Assembly (NCBI RefSeq): GCF_009766105.1
Contig: NZ_LMUH01000009.1
Location: 275,428 to 339,427 of the forward strand
Direction: 5' to 3'
Origin: Granulicella sp. S156
GTDB taxonomy: Bacteria > Acidobacteriota > Terriglobia > Terriglobales > Acidobacteriaceae
Length of the DNA stretch: 64,000 nt
Shown here: positions 16,919-24,935 of the stretch, piece after piece
How positions within the stretch are numbered: the stretch's first letter is position 1
Layout of the letters: the number at the start of each line of letters is the position of its first letter
Program-made: the position numbers and the translations under genes
Notes under the pieces: generated by a model
Databases searched by the model: none
What the model was told of the DNA's origin: nothing
The model's input: the letters and a program-made list of their open reading frames with translations, nothing else

Positions 16919-17941
16919 ATGAAAAAAATTGCGTTCCTCTCCTTCGGCCATTGGACACCCTCCCCTCAGTCACAAACGCGGTCAGCGGCTGACACGCTGC
17001 TGCAGTCAATTGATCTCGCCGTAGAGGCTGAGCGTCTGGGAGTCGATGGGGCCTACTTCCGTGTTCATCACTTCGCACAGCAACTGGCATCCCCGTTCCC
17101 TCTACTCGCGGCGATAGGTGCGAAGACACGAAAGATTGAAATTGGCACCGCAGTGATCGACATGCGGTACGAGAACCCTCATTACATGGTGGAGGATGCC
17201 GGCTCCGCAGATCTTATTTCTGGCGGACGACTACAGTTGGGAATCAGCCGCGGATCACCCGAGCAAGTAATCGATGGGTGGCGTTATCTGGGCTACCGTC
17301 CGCATGAAGGCGAGGACGATGCAGAGATGGGCCGGCGGCACGCCAAAGAATTCTTCGAGCTGCTCCGCGGCAAGGGCTTCGCTCAGCCGAACCCACGTCC
17401 CATGTTTCCCAATCCCCCGGGACTGCTGCGTCTTGAACCGCACTCCGAAGGATTGCGTGATCGCATCTGGTGGGGAGCAGCTTCCAATGCGACCGCTGTC
17501 TGGGCCGCCAAGCTTGGAATGAACCTGCAATCTTCAACCCTCAAATTCGACGAGACCGGCGAACCGTTCCACATCCAGCAGGCTGCGCAGATTCGCGCCT
17601 ATCGTGCAGCCTGGAAAGAGGCCGGACACACGCGAACCCCGCGCGTCTCCGTCAGCCGCAGTATCTTCCCGTTGATCAATGATCTTGATCGCGCCTACTT
17701 CGGACGAGGGGGTCAGGAAGAGGACAAGATCGGCTCCATTGACGGAAACAAGCAGGCGATCTTCGGTCGTGGCTATGCGGCTGAACCGGATGTTCTCATC
17801 GAGCAGCTTGGGGAAGATGAGGCGATCGCCGAGGCCGATACGCTATTGCTGACGGTTCCGAATCAACTCGGCGTTGCCTACAACGCGCATGTCCTGGAGG
17901 CCATTCTGACGACTGTCGCTCCCGCCCTCGGTTGGCGCTAG
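16919..17941 (+). CDS. Luciferase-like (LLM class) flavin-dependent oxidoreductase
   Basis: A 340-residue TIM-barrel monooxygenase of the bacterial-luciferase superfamily, using reduced FMN or F420 and oxygen. Visible parts are FLSFGHWTP at strand 1, AVEAERLGVDGAYFRVHHF, IEIGTAVIDMRYENPHYMVEDAGSADLISGGRLQLGISRGSP (the flavin-site loop) and a long insertion around residues 120-200. The substrate is unknown. It follows the MarR gene on the same strand. Downstream, 17942-18146 carries no gene but includes a copy of a repeat also seen at 57.6 kb. Confidence 0.87.
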   Translation: MKKIAFLSFGHWTPSPQSQTRSAADTLLQSIDLAVEAERLGVDGAYFRVHHFAQQLASPFPLLAAIGAKTRKIEIGTAVIDMRYENPHYMVEDAGSADLISGGRLQLGISRGSPEQVIDGWRYLGYRPHEGEDDAEMGRRHAKEFFELLRGKGFAQPNPRPMFPNPPGLLRLEPHSEGLRDRIWWGAASNATAVWAAKLGMNLQSSTLKFDETGEPFHIQQAAQIRAYRAAWKEAGHTRTPRVSVSRSIFPLINDLDRAYFGRGGQEEDKIGSIDGNKQAIFGRGYAAEPDVLIEQLGEDEAIAEADTLLLTVPNQLGVAYNAHVLEAILTTVAPALGWR

Positions 17942-17977
17942 TACTACAGTTGTCCTTAGGAACCCACACCTAAGCCT

Positions 17978-18021
17978 GTCATTTCGACCGACCAACGGGA
18001 GTAGAGAAACCCCTGCATTTC
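17978..18021. repeat. Intergenic repeat copy (GTCATTTCGACC type)
   Basis: The stretch starting GTCATTTCGACCG and ending GAGAAACCCCTGCATTTC resembles 57607-57659 (GTCATCTCGACCGG ... GAGAGACCTGCATG). Both copies sit between genes. The middle differs: the second copy has an extra GGCGGC/GCCGCC hairpin. It is probably a dispersed non-coding repeat family. Confidence 0.5.
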
Positions 18022-18146
18022 ACGGGTGCTTCTACTACCGAAGAAGTTAAAGGGACAAGCTGTACCACCTTGCCAGGAATACCTGTTGTCGGTCGCAAAG
18101 TGTGGTCCTGTTGCAGGCACTGTAGCGCTAGACTAAATCGCCGTAT

Positions 18147-18908
18147 CTACAATCTGCGAGCAGAAATCATGATGGAGTCGATTTCAAACGAGAGATCATC
18201 CTGAAGCTTAAAGTAGCTATGCACTTCCGACGGTGCACCCGACCAGAGGGAACGTATCGCGGCAATACGCTCTGCCGAAGTGCCGATCCGCGCTACCCAG
18301 GAAGAAAACTCAAGAGCCAGCCGCCACTCCGACTCCACCTGTGGTTGGAATGACGCTGCTTGGAAGAGTGAAAGCCACTCCGATTGGGTGTAGTTGCGGA
18401 CATGAGATGGATCCCTCATAAGTTCCACAGACTGAAGATGAGTGTCCAGAATCGGAGAAGGAGCTCCCGCTACGTCGATGAAGCAGACCTTACCGTTTGG
18501 CTTGAGGACACGCCTAACCTCGTTCAAAGCCTGCGGCACATGATTCCAATGATGGGCACTGTAACGGCTTAGTACGAGATCGAACTGTTCATCCTCGAAC
18601 GGCAACTCTTCGACAGATCCTTGCTTTGTGCCAATGTTCAAAAGTTGACGTTCTCTGGCCGTGGCAGCGACGACATCCAGCATCGAAGTGCTGAGGTCGA
18701 AGGCAACGACTTCTTTCGCGAAGGGTGCCACAGCAAAGCTGGCATGTCCCGCTCCGCAGCCCAGGTCGAGGACTATGGGTTGATCCAAAGCAGCGGCCAC
18801 ACGGGCCAGTTGATCAAGATCGGCGCCGGCCGAATGAACCGGGCTGGTGAGGTAGGCTTCGGCGTTCGGGCTAAAGCTCTGCAAGATGGACTGCTTGTGC
18901 TGTCTCAT
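18147..18908 (-). CDS. Class I SAM-dependent methyltransferase (UbiE/MenG-like)
   Basis: A 253-residue methyltransferase. Motif I is VLDLGCGAGHASFAVAPF, the acidic strand-2 residue is in EVVAFDLSTSMLDVVAATA, and motif III-like segments are LPFEDEQFDLVLSRYSAHHWNHVPQALNEVRRVLKPNGKVCFIDV. That pattern fits small-molecule methyltransferases of the Methyltransf_11/25 type, and the substrate is unknown. The ATG at 18908 is supported by GAGGAG seven bases upstream; the reading to 18977 lacks such support. It is divergent from the MmyB-type regulator, which probably controls it. Confidence 0.88.
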   Translation of the reverse strand: MRQHKQSILQSFSPNAEAYLTSPVHSAGADLDQLARVAAALDQPIVLDLGCGAGHASFAVAPFAKEVVAFDLSTSMLDVVAATARERQLLNIGTKQGSVEELPFEDEQFDLVLSRYSAHHWNHVPQALNEVRRVLKPNGKVCFIDVAGAPSPILDTHLQSVELMRDPSHVRNYTQSEWLSLFQAASFQPQVESEWRLALEFSSWVARIGTSAERIAAIRSLWSGAPSEVHSYFKLQDDLSFEIDSIMISARRL

Positions 18909-19020
18909 GCGATTCTCCTCGTGAGATCGACCGATCTCAATAGAAGACACAGTATTCGCATAGATAAGCTGGTACAAGATAAGATTTTATCCTGGTATAA
19001 GTGCTACCCTGATTTCGAAA

Positions 19021-19854
19021 ATGAACTCACGATCGCCTGAACTTAATCCAACTCGTACGCAGACGCTCGGCGCGTTTCTCCGGGCTCATCGTGAGCGTCT
19101 TTCGCCCTTGGCGCTGGGATTTCCTTCCACCGGCCGCCGTAGAACTCCGGGCCTTCGACGAGAAGAGCTTGCCCAACTATGCGGGGTGAGCACTACCTGG
19201 TACACCTGGCTTGAGCAGGGCCGTCCTGTGTCTGCCTCCGCAGCTGCATTGTCACGGATCGCAGCGGCACTTCAGCTCTCCCGTGCTGAAAAGTTGTACT
19301 TGTTCGAGATCGCTCGTTCGGTCGTTACAGACCCGCAGGAGATACATGAATCTGCTGTGCCTGCAGATCTGAAGGACCTGGTAGACCAGATACCTACACC
19401 GGCCTATGTCCTGGATCGCCAATGGAATGCTGTGATATGGAACCGAATGGCGGCAAAACTATTCCGGCCATGGCTGGTTGAATCACAGGATCGCCATCTG
19501 CTCCGTTTCGTATTTTTGAACCCATCAGCGCGCACCCTGATCGTGGATTGGAAAAGTCGTGCGAGACGCCTGGTCGCCGAGTTTCGGTCCGATGCAGGAA
19601 GGTATTTGAGTGAGCCCCCGACACAGAGGCTGATCTCCGAGTTGCAGCTCAACAGCAAGTTGTTCGCAAAGTACTGGAGTGAACAGAACGTGAGCGCGCG
19701 CGAAGGAGGGGTTCGTGCCTTTCGATCGAGCAAGGGAGTCATTAGTGCGTATGGTCAGGTGTCCTTGATTCCAAGTATCAATACGGATCTCAGGCTCATC
19801 GCGCTTGTCCCTCAAGCATCTCGAGTTAAAACTGGCGGCTTGCCCAGGTCATAG
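19021..19854 (+). CDS. XRE/MmyB-type transcriptional regulator
   Basis: A 277-residue regulator. The N-terminal helix-turn-helix (LGAFLRAHRERLSPLALGFPSTGRRRTPGLRREELAQLCGVSTTWYTWLEQGRPVSASAAALSRIAAAL) is the signature of the group whose C-terminal half is the MmyB ligand-binding domain (PF17765), here IPTPAYVLDRQWNAVIWNRMAAKLF onwards. Such proteins frequently regulate a divergent SDR or methyltransferase gene, and a methyltransferase gene is divergent here. Between the two starts, 18909-19020 is AT-rich with two GGTACAAGATAAG / CTGGTATAAGTG-like near-repeats that could be operators. Confidence 0.88.
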   Translation: MNSRSPELNPTRTQTLGAFLRAHRERLSPLALGFPSTGRRRTPGLRREELAQLCGVSTTWYTWLEQGRPVSASAAALSRIAAALQLSRAEKLYLFEIARSVVTDPQEIHESAVPADLKDLVDQIPTPAYVLDRQWNAVIWNRMAAKLFRPWLVESQDRHLLRFVFLNPSARTLIVDWKSRARRLVAEFRSDAGRYLSEPPTQRLISELQLNSKLFAKYWSEQNVSAREGGVRAFRSSKGVISAYGQVSLIPSINTDLRLIALVPQASRVKTGGLPRS

Positions 19855-19905
19855 GGTGCGCCTTCAGAGGGGCGGCACTGACTTTATTGTGGCCCAAAGT
19901 CTAGG

Positions 19906-19940
19906 TTGACCAGCCCTGATTCTAATGATACGTTCATTAG
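19906..19940 (+). promoter_or_regulatory. Candidate promoter with palindromic operator in the 19855-20282 gap
   Basis: The 428-bp gap before the 20.3-24.9 kb gene cluster holds no convincing gene. It does hold TTGACC (19906-19911) followed by the perfect palindrome CTAATGA-TACGT-TCATTAG (19922-19940), a typical TetR/MarR-style site, at the place where a -10 element would lie. If real, the transcript has a leader of about 340 bases before the first gene. Confidence 0.4.
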
Positions 19941-20282
19941 TATCTTTTCGCCCGGGCTTCAATGTCTCGTTTCGGGTGAATGTCGCATGAAGAGTCTTTG
20001 CCGCTAACTCGCTTTCGGGCTGCGCATTTCATCATGTTCCATCGATACACCAAACTCGTTTTTTCAAAACGCGTTTGTGCTTCTCCTGTTAAACCTGAAT
20101 TCTTCAGGCCGTCTTATTTGGCCCTGCAGATCTGATTGCTATTCGTCACAGCCTGACGGACGCATATCTGTCTGTGCGCGTTCGCGTTTTGTGCCAGGCT
20201 CCACTCGCTTCAAAAGCGAACAAGAGGGGCTGTGTCAGCACCGCGAAGATGTACTGAAGTTCAGTCCATACCAATATCAACA

Positions 20283-20750
20283 ATGGGTGCAAGGATGCGA
20301 AAGCTAAAAGTACTTGTTTCGGCGTGGCTGCTGTTGTGGGCCTGTTGTCTCTATGGCGATACAACAAGTGTTCCCTATACCTCTGAAGTCGTAATCCGCG
20401 ACATGCTCATCAAAAAAGTCACTCCTGTTTTCCCCCCAGAGGCTCTGGCCTCCGTTCGACATGCGGCCCTCATCGAGGCTCACATCGTCATGAATGTTAG
20501 CGGGGATGTGGTGGATGCCACGATTCTCGAAAGCCCTGATCCAAGCGTGAACAAAGCAGTTCTCCAGGCGCTGTGGCAATGGAAGTTCAAACCTTTTACC
20601 GGGGTGAGCAAGGATTTCAAGCTTGCAGGAAAACTGACCTTCTACTGCATCGTGGATGGCAAGTCGGGCAGGATCGTGAATCCCGACGAGGTTGGAATCG
20701 TGGAACTCGATGGCCGGGAACCTGCCGTCTCCAAAGAAAAGGCGAGGTAA
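20283..20750 (+). CDS. Exported TonB C-terminal-like protein
   Basis: About 155 residues with a signal peptide (MRKLKVLVSAWLLLWACCLYGD) and one domain like the C-terminal domain of energy transducer TonB: VTPVFPPEALASVRHAALIEAHIVMNVSGDVVDATILESPDPSVNKAVLQALWQWKFKP. The long Pro-rich linker and ExbBD contact helix of true TonB are missing, so it is more likely a periplasmic protein borrowing the fold. Starts at 20283 and 20295 are both in frame and neither has a good ribosome-binding site. It is followed four bases later by the thioredoxin-rhodanese gene, so the two are co-transcribed and form the head of the peptide-like cluster. Confidence 0.72.
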   Translation: MGARMRKLKVLVSAWLLLWACCLYGDTTSVPYTSEVVIRDMLIKKVTPVFPPEALASVRHAALIEAHIVMNVSGDVVDATILESPDPSVNKAVLQALWQWKFKPFTGVSKDFKLAGKLTFYCIVDGKSGRIVNPDEVGIVELDGREPAVSKEKAR

Positions 20751-20753
20751 CTC

Positions 20754-21713
20754 ATGGCGCGTATTCTGAAATATCTTACGGTCACCATCAATGTGATGTG
20801 CGTCGTGGTTCTGGCGTTTGTTCTCTGGTTTGTCTGGCAGCGTTATACAAAACCCGGACAGGAATTTTCTCTCTTTCCCACTCATGAGAAGCTACATGCT
20901 GGCGCAAAGCTCGATACAGGTCTGAGTTTGCTGGCTAGTGATCGGCCCACACTTTTTGTGGCTCTGAATAAGGGGTGCCATTACTGCGCAGCAAGCTCGG
21001 CGTTTTACGAAAAGGTGAGCCAATACAACAAGGTCGCCAAGGTTGTGGCGCTCTTCCCCAATACTGTCCCTGATGCCTCAGGGTACGTGCAGAAACTCAA
21101 TCTCAAAACCGACGCCATGGCGGTCGCGGATTATTCCAAGATGGGTGTGCTTGGCACGCCCACCACGATCCTGGCGGATCCCCGAGGAAAGATTCTAGGA
21201 GTCTGGAATGGCCTGCTCGATCATACGGTCCAGACTGAGGTGCTCAAGCGTCTCGGGGCTTCGGACGAGGAGGCCTATGTTCCAGCGCTTGCCGATACCG
21301 TCGCACTTGCCAGTATTGCCAAACCCGTGACCGAGGACTCCTATACCTACGCACAGGTAAAAGAGATGCAGGCCCTACACAAGGCGTTTACGCTCGTCGA
21401 CGTTCGCGACCGCAGCCAGTATGGCAATGGACATCTTCCCGGTGCGATCAATATTCCGCTCGATGAGTTTGAAGTTCGAGGGCCCCACGAAATCAAAAAG
21501 GACAGTCTGTTGATTGTGGATTGCTCCTACTGCAGCGAGTGCGAAGTTAAGCAGCGAAGCAGTGGGCTACCATCGCTTTGCACGATGTCAGCTCAACTCA
21601 TCGACAAATATGGGTTCAGCAATCTCGCTCTTGTCTACGACGAGAGGACAGGGGCGCGGTCTCTTTCTGCCGAGAATGAGGCCGCACATGGCGGACATAG
21701 TGGAGGGCAGTGA
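20754..21713 (+). CDS. Membrane-anchored thioredoxin-rhodanese fusion with extra cysteines
   Basis: A 319-residue two-domain redox/sulfur protein. Residues 8-29 form an N-terminal membrane helix. Residues about 40-170 are a thioredoxin fold with C75-H-Y-C78 and cis-Pro in GTPTT (P136). Residues about 190-300 are a rhodanese-like domain (FTLVDVRDRSQYGNGHLPGAINIPLDEF). Its active-site loop is atypical: instead of CxxGxR it carries C257, C260, C263 and C276. The cysteines could relay electrons or sulfur, or bind a metal. The topology places both domains outside the cytoplasm, where the six-cysteine protein encoded next would fold. GAGG lies six bases before the ATG. A function in disulfide or sulfur chemistry of that protein is inference. 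Confidence 0.8.
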   Translation: MARILKYLTVTINVMCVVVLAFVLWFVWQRYTKPGQEFSLFPTHEKLHAGAKLDTGLSLLASDRPTLFVALNKGCHYCAASSAFYEKVSQYNKVAKVVALFPNTVPDASGYVQKLNLKTDAMAVADYSKMGVLGTPTTILADPRGKILGVWNGLLDHTVQTEVLKRLGASDEEAYVPALADTVALASIAKPVTEDSYTYAQVKEMQALHKAFTLVDVRDRSQYGNGHLPGAINIPLDEFEVRGPHEIKKDSLLIVDCSYCSECEVKQRSSGLPSLCTMSAQLIDKYGFSNLALVYDERTGARSLSAENEAAHGGHSGGQ

Positions 21714-21865
21714 GCGAGCACCCGGCACGGCATTTTTAGGCAGCTTTCAATCCGATTCGCCGCACAATCTTCGCGCCGAAGGGAAAAGTTTCGCGCTGGG
21801 CAAATCCAGAACTTCAAGGTTTGCCGGGCACGAAAGAACGCAACAATCAACCAAGGAGATAACTG

Positions 21866-22102
21866 ATGAGAATGAACAAGAATGTATTGAGCTTTACGTG
21901 GTCTGTTCTTCGCCTTTCCAGCCTCTGTGGACTGGCTCTCACTCTGACCGGCATGACACACGCGACCAAAGCCAAGGCCTGCTATCAGTGCGTATCAGTC
22001 GGTCAAGGTGGAAGCTACCATATGTGTCAAAGCGAAAGCGTTGGCGGCGCCACCTGCGTCGGTGGCGGGGTAGAGTGCTCGATCAGTGGCAGCTGCAACT
22101 AA
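21866..22102 (+). CDS. Secreted six-cysteine mini-protein, candidate modified-peptide precursor
   Basis: A 78-residue protein that matches no family I know. Residues 1-38 look like a Sec signal: basic start (RMNKN), a long hydrophobic stretch, and AKA (36-38) as a cleavage site just before C39. The mature part would be about 40 residues, rich in Gly and Ser, with six cysteines at 39, 42, 54, 64, 71 and 77 and few charges. AAGGAG lies eight bases before the ATG. It is followed by a signal peptidase gene and the PqqD-like/DxD protein. Disulfide-rich toxin, glycosylated peptide or structural mini-protein are all possible. Confidence 0.7.
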   Translation: MRMNKNVLSFTWSVLRLSSLCGLALTLTGMTHATKAKACYQCVSVGQGGSYHMCQSESVGGATCVGGGVECSISGSCN

Positions 22103-22258
22103 CATCACCTGAACATCCTCTTGGAGAGCATGCCGTGCCTTTGCTTCTTGAGAATCCCGGCATGTTCCCAGAGATGCGGTTGGAACAGCGAGCAGCAATA
22201 ATACGGTCCACCTGTAGATCGTTGCTCGCATTAAGAAGTTACTGGTGCATCGAAGCCA

Positions 22259-22912
22259 ATGATCAGAGCCAAAGAGCGCTCCAATAGTCTGCGAAAATAT
22301 GGGATTTATTTTGTCGCCGCAGTCTGTTTTTGCGCCGTGATTATCCTGACCGGATCTCGGTACGCGCTTGTCAAGGTAGAAGCCGGATCCATGGAGAGCA
22401 CGCTCTTTGACGGAGACTGGATGCTTCAGGACCGTTCCGGTGCAAACCTGGAGAGAGGAGATGTTGTCATCTTCCAGGCACCGTGGGATCACAGCACTCT
22501 CTATGTCAAAAGAGCCATAGCGGTCGGCGGCGATATCGTAGCTGTCTGCGCAGGCCAACTCTATCTGAATGGAATGCCGTTCGCGGAGTCCTATACACAT
22601 CACTTGCCGGGGTACGACCCAAAGAGAGAGTGGTGGCCCACCAGCCGAAAAGAGGAGCCGGACGACTGCCGCACGGATGGAATTCCCGTTCCACCAGACT
22701 CCATCTTCGTAATGGGGGACAACCGCGATGCATCGACGGATTCCCGCATCTTTGGCAGCGTACCTCTGAACCTTGTTGCAGGGCGGGTTTTGTTGGCGGC
22801 CAGCTCCAGGCGAATCGAAGCCCCACTCCCGTCCATCCGAGCTTCCGTCGTGCGGCTGAGCAGAATCCCGCGAACTGCTCCTGTTCCTGAACCCACAAAT
22901 GCATCCCGGTGA
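22259..22912 (+). CDS. Type I signal peptidase (S26), cluster-associated
   Basis: A 217-residue S26 peptidase that removes signal peptides at the outer face of the inner membrane. One N-terminal helix (YGIYFVAAVCFCAVIILTGS) precedes the catalytic Ser in VEAGSMESTL and the Lys in LYVKRAIAVGGD. Box E is VMGDNRDASTDSRIFG. It is shorter than the three lepB-like proteins at 38-41 kb and diverged from them, and it has an extra Cys pair in its loop (VVAVCAGQL, EPDDCRTDG). Sitting between the Cys-rich peptide gene and the PqqD-like gene, it is probably dedicated to that peptide. The 22103-22258 gap upstream has no well-supported gene. Confidence 0.9.
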   Translation: MIRAKERSNSLRKYGIYFVAAVCFCAVIILTGSRYALVKVEAGSMESTLFDGDWMLQDRSGANLERGDVVIFQAPWDHSTLYVKRAIAVGGDIVAVCAGQLYLNGMPFAESYTHHLPGYDPKREWWPTSRKEEPDDCRTDGIPVPPDSIFVMGDNRDASTDSRIFGSVPLNLVAGRVLLAASSRRIEAPLPSIRASVVRLSRIPRTAPVPEPTNASR

Positions 22913-22920
22913 GGAAGACG

Positions 22921-24774
22921 ATGCCCCAGACGCCCATATACCCGGCACCCCGATACCGTTCCGTTGAATTTCGCGAAGTGGCCCACGCAAATGGTCTGTC
23001 GTTTTTAGTCCGGCCGGGAACAGACCAATGGTTCAATCTCTCCGATGAGCAGTTCGAACTGCTGCGCCAGTGTCAGGACTTTCGGACCCTGGAAGAGCAC
23101 GCGCATGCGATGACCGGGGATATACCGCTGGCGCGTTTCCATCGCAAGAGACTGCTTTCCCGACTGCAGGAACTCGCTGGACAACAGGCTCTCGTGGAAG
23201 AGAATGCCTTTCTGCAAAGCGTGCCTTCAGGCGAGGATACCGGCGCGAAGATTCGCTTCTTCGGAATGCTCACGCGTCACCGCACCGAAAAGATGCGGGA
23301 CACTCTGCGCGCCTGCCTGGCGCGAAATGCGAAATCGGGACGGGAGATAAAGTCGGTGGTAATCGATGATTCCACCGACGCCACAACCATCGATAACAAC
23401 CGCGAAACCCTGGCTGCTCTCGCGGAAGAGTGGGACTGCCCCATTCTTTACTGCGGATCAGAGGAGAGAGAACACTTCGCCCGGAAGTTGGCAGACGCCA
23501 CGGGAGTCGATCTGCCCCTGATCCGCTTCGCAATCGCCCCTTATAGCGCCGAGGGGACCGAGAGCATGGGAGCTGCCAGAAATGTATTGCTGTTGCAGTC
23601 TGCAGGCGCTCTCGGCTTTTCCAGCGACGACGATTTAGGCGAAAGACTTGCGCTTCCGCAACACGAAAAGAACCTGCGCATCTCCTCCGAGGGCGTTCTG
23701 GAGATGCGGTTTTTCGAGAACCGCGCTGCAGCGCTCCAACATCTGCAAGGAGCAGAGGAGGATCTGGATCTGTTCGCCTGCCATGAAAAGCTGCTGGGAA
23801 AAAATACAGCTCGTTTGATCACGGAAGAGGGGCCGGAATCAGTTTCTGTAGGGGCTATCCCATGGCCAGGTCTGCGGCGTTGCCTTCAGGGAAAGGTAGG
23901 AATAACGCTGAGCGGTCTATTCGGCGATTCGGCTACACCCGGTCCCATTGGCTATCTGATGCCGGGCGGCAGAACGCGAGCGAGCCTGATCGAAGGAGGC
24001 GAAAAGGCGTACCGGATGAAACTTGAGACGCGCGAAGTGATCCGCAGCGTCGCACAACCGTCGATTACGCCGCAGTTTGATTTCTGGGCCGGTTCGCACG
24101 GGTTCGATCACCGCACTCTGCTGCCGCCGTTCGTTCCCTGGAACCGCGCCGAAGATACCGTCATGGGCAGCATCCTGACCCACTGCTGCGCTCCGCTGGT
24201 CTGCGGCTATGTGCCCGCGCTGGCTCTGCACAATCCGCCGGAGACGCGGGCCTTCCCGTCCAACTGGCGGAGTACGTACGGGGTGATGTCGGTGAACGAG
24301 TGCCTGGTCACCTTCCTCCTGAACTATAAGTCGCCGCCCGGATTATCGGTTGAGGCGAGTCTGCGCCAGTTTGGCCTCTATCTTCAGGAGATTGGCTCCA
24401 TGCCGTTTGCTGATTTTGCCGCGACCCTTGAGTTCTATCACCGCGAGAATTTGTGCGTGCAGATCGCGCTCTTCCACAGTTACCTTGCGGGCAATTTGCC
24501 GGATTACTGGAAAGAAGATATCGCCGCCATCGCGCGCACGATGGAACAGAGACTCCAATCGCCTCATCCGCTGGAGGTACGGCTGAATCCCTATCAGCCC
24601 ATGCCGGAGGGTAAATCTGGTCTGCAGAGAGCGCATGAACTCGCCTTGCGCTTTGGGCAGCTTCTGGAAGCCTGGCCTGCCCTCGTACAAGCAGCAGGAC
24701 AAATGCCAGAGGACGAACGAGCAGGTCGGCCCATTAGAGAACGTTCCGTCGTGTCTAGCGTCGGAGTGTCATGA
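22921..24774 (+). CDS. PqqD-like domain fused to a DxD (GT-A-like) transferase domain
   Basis: A 617-residue protein. Residues about 10-95 resemble PqqD-type peptide-recognition domains (SVEFREVAHANGLSFLVRPGTDQWFNLSDEQFELL, then a helix pair ending QELAGQQALVEEN). Residues about 110-400 resemble a GT-A glycosyltransferase: VVIDDST (147-152), GAARN (217-221) and the metal-type SSDDD (234-238). The same three motifs occur, with identical 17-residue spacing between the last two, in the protein at 57.9 kb. The C-terminal third is helical with no recognised domain. I prefer the ATG at 22921, five bases after GAGGA; a GTG at 22909 overlaps the signal peptidase stop. The fusion suggests it binds a leader peptide and modifies it, which is inference. 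Confidence 0.75.
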   Translation: MPQTPIYPAPRYRSVEFREVAHANGLSFLVRPGTDQWFNLSDEQFELLRQCQDFRTLEEHAHAMTGDIPLARFHRKRLLSRLQELAGQQALVEENAFLQSVPSGEDTGAKIRFFGMLTRHRTEKMRDTLRACLARNAKSGREIKSVVIDDSTDATTIDNNRETLAALAEEWDCPILYCGSEEREHFARKLADATGVDLPLIRFAIAPYSAEGTESMGAARNVLLLQSAGALGFSSDDDLGERLALPQHEKNLRISSEGVLEMRFFENRAAALQHLQGAEEDLDLFACHEKLLGKNTARLITEEGPESVSVGAIPWPGLRRCLQGKVGITLSGLFGDSATPGPIGYLMPGGRTRASLIEGGEKAYRMKLETREVIRSVAQPSITPQFDFWAGSHGFDHRTLLPPFVPWNRAEDTVMGSILTHCCAPLVCGYVPALALHNPPETRAFPSNWRSTYGVMSVNECLVTFLLNYKSPPGLSVEASLRQFGLYLQEIGSMPFADFAATLEFYHRENLCVQIALFHSYLAGNLPDYWKEDIAAIARTMEQRLQSPHPLEVRLNPYQPMPEGKSGLQRAHELALRFGQLLEAWPALVQAAGQMPEDERAGRPIRERSVVSSVGVS

Positions 24775-24935
24775 ATAACATAGACACAGTGCAAGAGACA
24801 TTGCTACCTGCAGACAGCAAGCTGAATGCAATCGAATCCTTTGAAGCCATAGCTTCCGGCGTCGACTTTATCTACGCTCATTCGGCTGCATCCGCACTCT
24901 CACACCCTGGCGCAAGCCTGATCTCTTCTCCTTGA
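24771..24935 (+). CDS. Small ORF (54 codons), translationally coupled to the PqqD-like gene
   Basis: An ORF that begins with ATG overlapping the TGA of the preceding gene (ATGA at 24771-24774). It encodes 54 residues, starting MNNIDTVQETLLPADSKLNA and ending ASLISSP. The first half is acidic and probably helical; the second half is rich in Ser, Ala, His and Gly and has no Cys. It has no signal peptide, unlike the six-Cys protein. The architecture, acidic leader plus small-residue tail directly behind a PqqD-like protein, fits a peptide precursor. It may also be a chance ORF: its stop overlaps the -35 of the next promoter. Confidence 0.45.
   Translation: MNNIDTVQETLLPADSKLNAIESFEAIASGVDFIYAHSAASALSHPGASLISSP

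Noticed and set aside
22130-22201. 23-codon Cys-containing ORF (MPCLCFLRIPACSQ...) after the mini-protein
   Set aside because: Very short, low support, and no resemblance to the six-Cys protein; likely chance.
22135-22287. GTG-start ORF of 50 codons with GGAGA upstream, in the gap before the cluster signal peptidase
   Set aside because: It overlaps the signal peptidase start by 29 bases, reads as the tail of a longer shadow frame (21514-22287) and has no protein-like features.
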